From positions 1-64,000 of the forward strand of contig NZ_JAMGBF010000020.1 of NCBI RefSeq assembly GCF_023516615.1: a stretch of DNA of 64,000 nt, in the 5' to 3' direction. Origin of the DNA: Streptomyces panaciradicis (lineage in GTDB: Bacteria > Actinomycetota > Actinomycetes > Streptomycetales > Streptomycetaceae). The stretch's first letter is position 1; every line of letters starts with the position of its first letter. This document shows positions 60,816 through 64,000 of this stretch, piece after piece. Position numbers and translations under genes: made by a program. The notes under the pieces are model-generated. The model saw only the letters and a program-made list of their open reading frames with translations. It was not told the DNA's origin and did not search any database.

Positions 60816-62282
60816 TCAGCTTTCAGGCGTTGCGAGTCGGGAGCGGCGGTGGCCGTACCCGAAGTAGAACACGAGCCCGACGGCCATCCAGACACCGAAG
60901 ACCACCCAGGTGACGGCGGACAGGCTGCCCATCATCCACACGCAGAAGCCGAAGCCGAGCGCGGGCAGGACGGGCGAGAGCGGGACGCGGAAGGTGCGGT
61001 TCATGTGCGGGCGGGTGCGGCGCAGCACCACGACGGCGATGTTGACCAGGGCGAAGGCGAACAGGGTGCCGATGCTGGTGGCGTCGGCGAGCTGGCCGAG
61101 CGGGATCGCGGCGGCGAGGACACCGCAGAACAGCGAGACGATCACGGTGTTGGCGCGGGGGGTGCCGGTCTTGGGGTGGACCTTGGCGAACACCTTGGGC
61201 ACCAGGCCGTCGCGGGACATCGCGAAGAGGATGCGGGTCTGGCCGTACAGGACGGTCAGCACGACGCTGGCGATGGCGATGACGGCGCAGGCGGCGAGCA
61301 GGGTGCCCCAGAAGGTCTGCCCGGTGACGTCGCGCATGATCTGGGCGAGCGCGGCCTCGGAGTCGTTGAACCGCCGCCAGGGCTTGGCGCCGACGGCGAC
61401 GGCGGCGACGAGGACGTACAGCGCGGTGACGATGACCAGCGACAGCATGATGGCGCGGGGCAGGTCGCGCTGGGCGTCCTTGGCCTCCTCACCGGCGGTG
61501 GAGGCGGCGTCGAAGCCGATGTAGGAGAAGAACAGCGTGGCCCCGGCGGCGCTCACACCGGCCATGCCCAGCGGCATGAAGTGCGCGTAGTTGCCGGAGC
61601 GGAAGCCCTGGACGCCGATGGCGCAGAACAGCACCAGCGCGGCGATCTTCACGCACACCATGATCGTGTTGGCGCGGGCCGACTCCCGGGCGCCGCCGAG
61701 CAGGAACGCCATGGCGAGCAGCACGACGATCAGCGCGGGCAGGTTGAAGACGCCGCCGTCGCCGGGGGGCGCGGACAGGGCGTCGGGGATGGTGACGCCG
61801 ATGGTGCCGTCGAGGAGTTCGTTGAGGTATTCGCCCCAACCGACGGCGACGGCCGCCACGGACACGCCGTACTCGAGCACCAGGCACCAGCCGCAGATCC
61901 AGGCGATCAGCTCGCCCATCGTTGCGTATGCGTACGAGTACGAGGAGCCGGAGACGGGGATGGTGCCGGCGAGTTCGGCGTAGGACAGCGCCGAGAACAG
62001 CGCGGTCAGGCCGGCTATGACGAAGGAGAGGGTGACGGCCGGGCCGGCCTTGGGGACGGCCTCGCCGAGGACCACGAAGATGCCGGTGCCCAGGGTGGCA
62101 CCGATGCTGATCATGGTGAGCTGCCAGAGCCCGAGGGACCGGCGCAGACTGCCGCCCTCGCCCTGACCGCCCTCCGCGACCAGGCGTTCCACCGGCTTGC
62201 GACGCATGAGGCGCGCGCCGAGGCCCGGGGACGGCGGGGCTTCGGTGGTACTGCTGTGCGGGGGTGCGCCTTGGTCGAGCAC
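60816..62282 (-). CDS. APC-family amino-acid permease (cationic amino acid transporter type)
   Basis: A membrane protein of 488 residues with about twelve helices. It fits the CAT/YfnA branch of the APC superfamily: LWQLTMISIGATLGTGIFVVLGEAVPKAGPA at the start, ALSYAELAGTIPVSGSSYSYAYATMGELIAWICGW, FFSYIGFDAASTAGEEAKDAQRDLPRAI and the HPKTGTPRAN segment. Such carriers take up Lys, Arg or branched amino acids. GTG start with AAGGAG nine bases upstream. It is the first gene of an operon with the Lrp regulator. Proximity to davBA makes lysine a reasonable guess. Confidence 0.9.
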   Translation of the reverse strand: MLDQGAPPHSSTTEAPPSPGLGARLMRRKPVERLVAEGGQGEGGSLRRSLGLWQLTMISIGATLGTGIFVVLGEAVPKAGPAVTLSFVIAGLTALFSALSYAELAGTIPVSGSSYSYAYATMGELIAWICGWCLVLEYGVSVAAVAVGWGEYLNELLDGTIGVTIPDALSAPPGDGGVFNLPALIVVLLAMAFLLGGARESARANTIMVCVKIAALVLFCAIGVQGFRSGNYAHFMPLGMAGVSAAGATLFFSYIGFDAASTAGEEAKDAQRDLPRAIMLSLVIVTALYVLVAAVAVGAKPWRRFNDSEAALAQIMRDVTGQTFWGTLLAACAVIAIASVVLTVLYGQTRILFAMSRDGLVPKVFAKVHPKTGTPRANTVIVSLFCGVLAAAIPLGQLADATSIGTLFAFALVNIAVVVLRRTRPHMNRTFRVPLSPVLPALGFGFCVWMMGSLSAVTWVVFGVWMAVGLVFYFGYGHRRSRLATPES

Positions 62283-62423
62283 GCGCTGACTCCTTCGTCG
62301 CTGCGGTCGGCGCGGCGGGACCGTCAGGCGTCCCCGCGCGAGCAGGGACCCGTCGAGCGGGGTCCGTGCCACGCCAGGTACAGCGCATGACCCTACGGGC
62401 CGGGCCTTCGCAGGCGAAATGCA

Positions 62424-62454
62424 GCAACCTTGCGCATCCACGCAAGATCGTTGC
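62424..62454. promoter_or_regulatory. nested Lrp-type palindrome
   Basis: CTTGCG and CGCAAG (62429-62434 and 62441-62446) are perfect arms six bases apart, framed by GCAAC (62424-62428) and GTTGC (62450-62454). It lies about 145 bases before the permease start. Lrp dimers commonly bind such spaced inverted repeats. Inference from structure and position. Confidence 0.6.
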
Positions 62455-62530
62455 GTTCATCGGAGGGGGGATGGGGGTTCGTTGCACCGGTGCCGTCGGA
62501 ACGTGTCAGGGCCGCGGAGGACGACGCCCC

Positions 62531-62560
62531 AGGGGCGCGGGGAACTGCGCGACCGGCCAG
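62531..62560 (+). repeat. dispersed GC-rich 3'-end repeat, copy 3
   Basis: AGGGGCGCGGGGAACTGCGC and the following GACCGGCCAG match the repeat family seen at 8857 and 37471. It follows the 3' end of the guaB-like gene by about 50 bases. Confidence 0.75.
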
Positions 62561-62607
62561 GACCGGCCCGCAGCGACCCCACGTCCCGAGCACCCCCAGC
62601 GGGGCGT

Positions 62608-64000
<1,393 letters not shown>

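Overview
The window is high-GC (about 72 %) actinobacterial chromosome and almost certainly from a Streptomyces. The reasons are strong third-position GC bias, GTG and TTG starts, smeA-sffA sporulation genes, rbpA behind a SigR-type promoter, DasR-like boxes at a chitinase, MocR and ECF41 regulators, and a dispersed GC-rich 3'-end repeat typical of streptomycetes. Gene order resembles, from memory, the SCO13xx-SCO1461 part of the S. coelicolor core chromosome. I see no rRNA, tRNA, insertion sequence, prophage or CRISPR array. The window is core housekeeping and metabolism rather than a genomic island.

Left part (1-14.4 kb): a three-gene cassette read leftwards off the edge (1-3485) encodes an SMC-like ATPase with two accessory proteins, in a layout like MksBEF or Wadjet condensins. 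A GntR regulator is divergent from an operon of an MFS carrier, a DUF1445 protein and PxpABC 5-oxoprolinase, with a palindrome between them. A tightly overlapping set of two GT4 glycosyltransferases and an SGNH hydrolase follows, then a HEAT-repeat protein and an ankyrin protein.

Middle part (14.6-35.2 kb): smeA-sffA, where SffA has degenerate Walker motifs. A MocR regulator is divergent from a YczE-type membrane protein, and glpQ-like and UMF1-type MFS genes follow. rbpA has SigR-like and vegetative-like promoters and faces fxsA and ppm across a perfect terminator hairpin. Then come an amidohydrolase with an Lrp regulator, an aminoglycoside phosphotransferase-fold kinase, a lipocalin-like protein, an acyl-CoA dehydrogenase, a GH18 chitinase with two DasR-like sites, a TetR regulator, a 46-residue membrane protein, a Tat-exported C39-family protease, and a small P-loop kinase that seems to start at ATT.

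Right-centre (35.2-47 kb): a probable small RNA lies ahead of a TPR plus CbbX/EccA-type AAA ATPase. Two overlapping CNNM/CorC-type genes follow. A seven-gene riboflavin-histidine operon (ribE-ribM-ribBA-ribH-hisE-hisG-PH protein) sits behind an FMN riboswitch. An ECF41 sigma factor is followed by its likely SDR target, which has an ECF41-type promoter.

Right part (47-64 kb): a ROK repressor divergent from an MFS exporter around a perfect palindrome; a thioesterase; an alginate-lyase-like protein; a uracil/xanthine permease; a GH6 cellulase; a DUF5995 protein; an LLM oxidoreductase; a davB-davA pair (lysine to 5-aminovalerate) with an MFS gene; and an APC amino-acid permease with a co-directional Lrp regulator and a nested Lrp-like box. 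The last gene is a GuaB1-type IMPDH/GMP reductase cut by the right edge.
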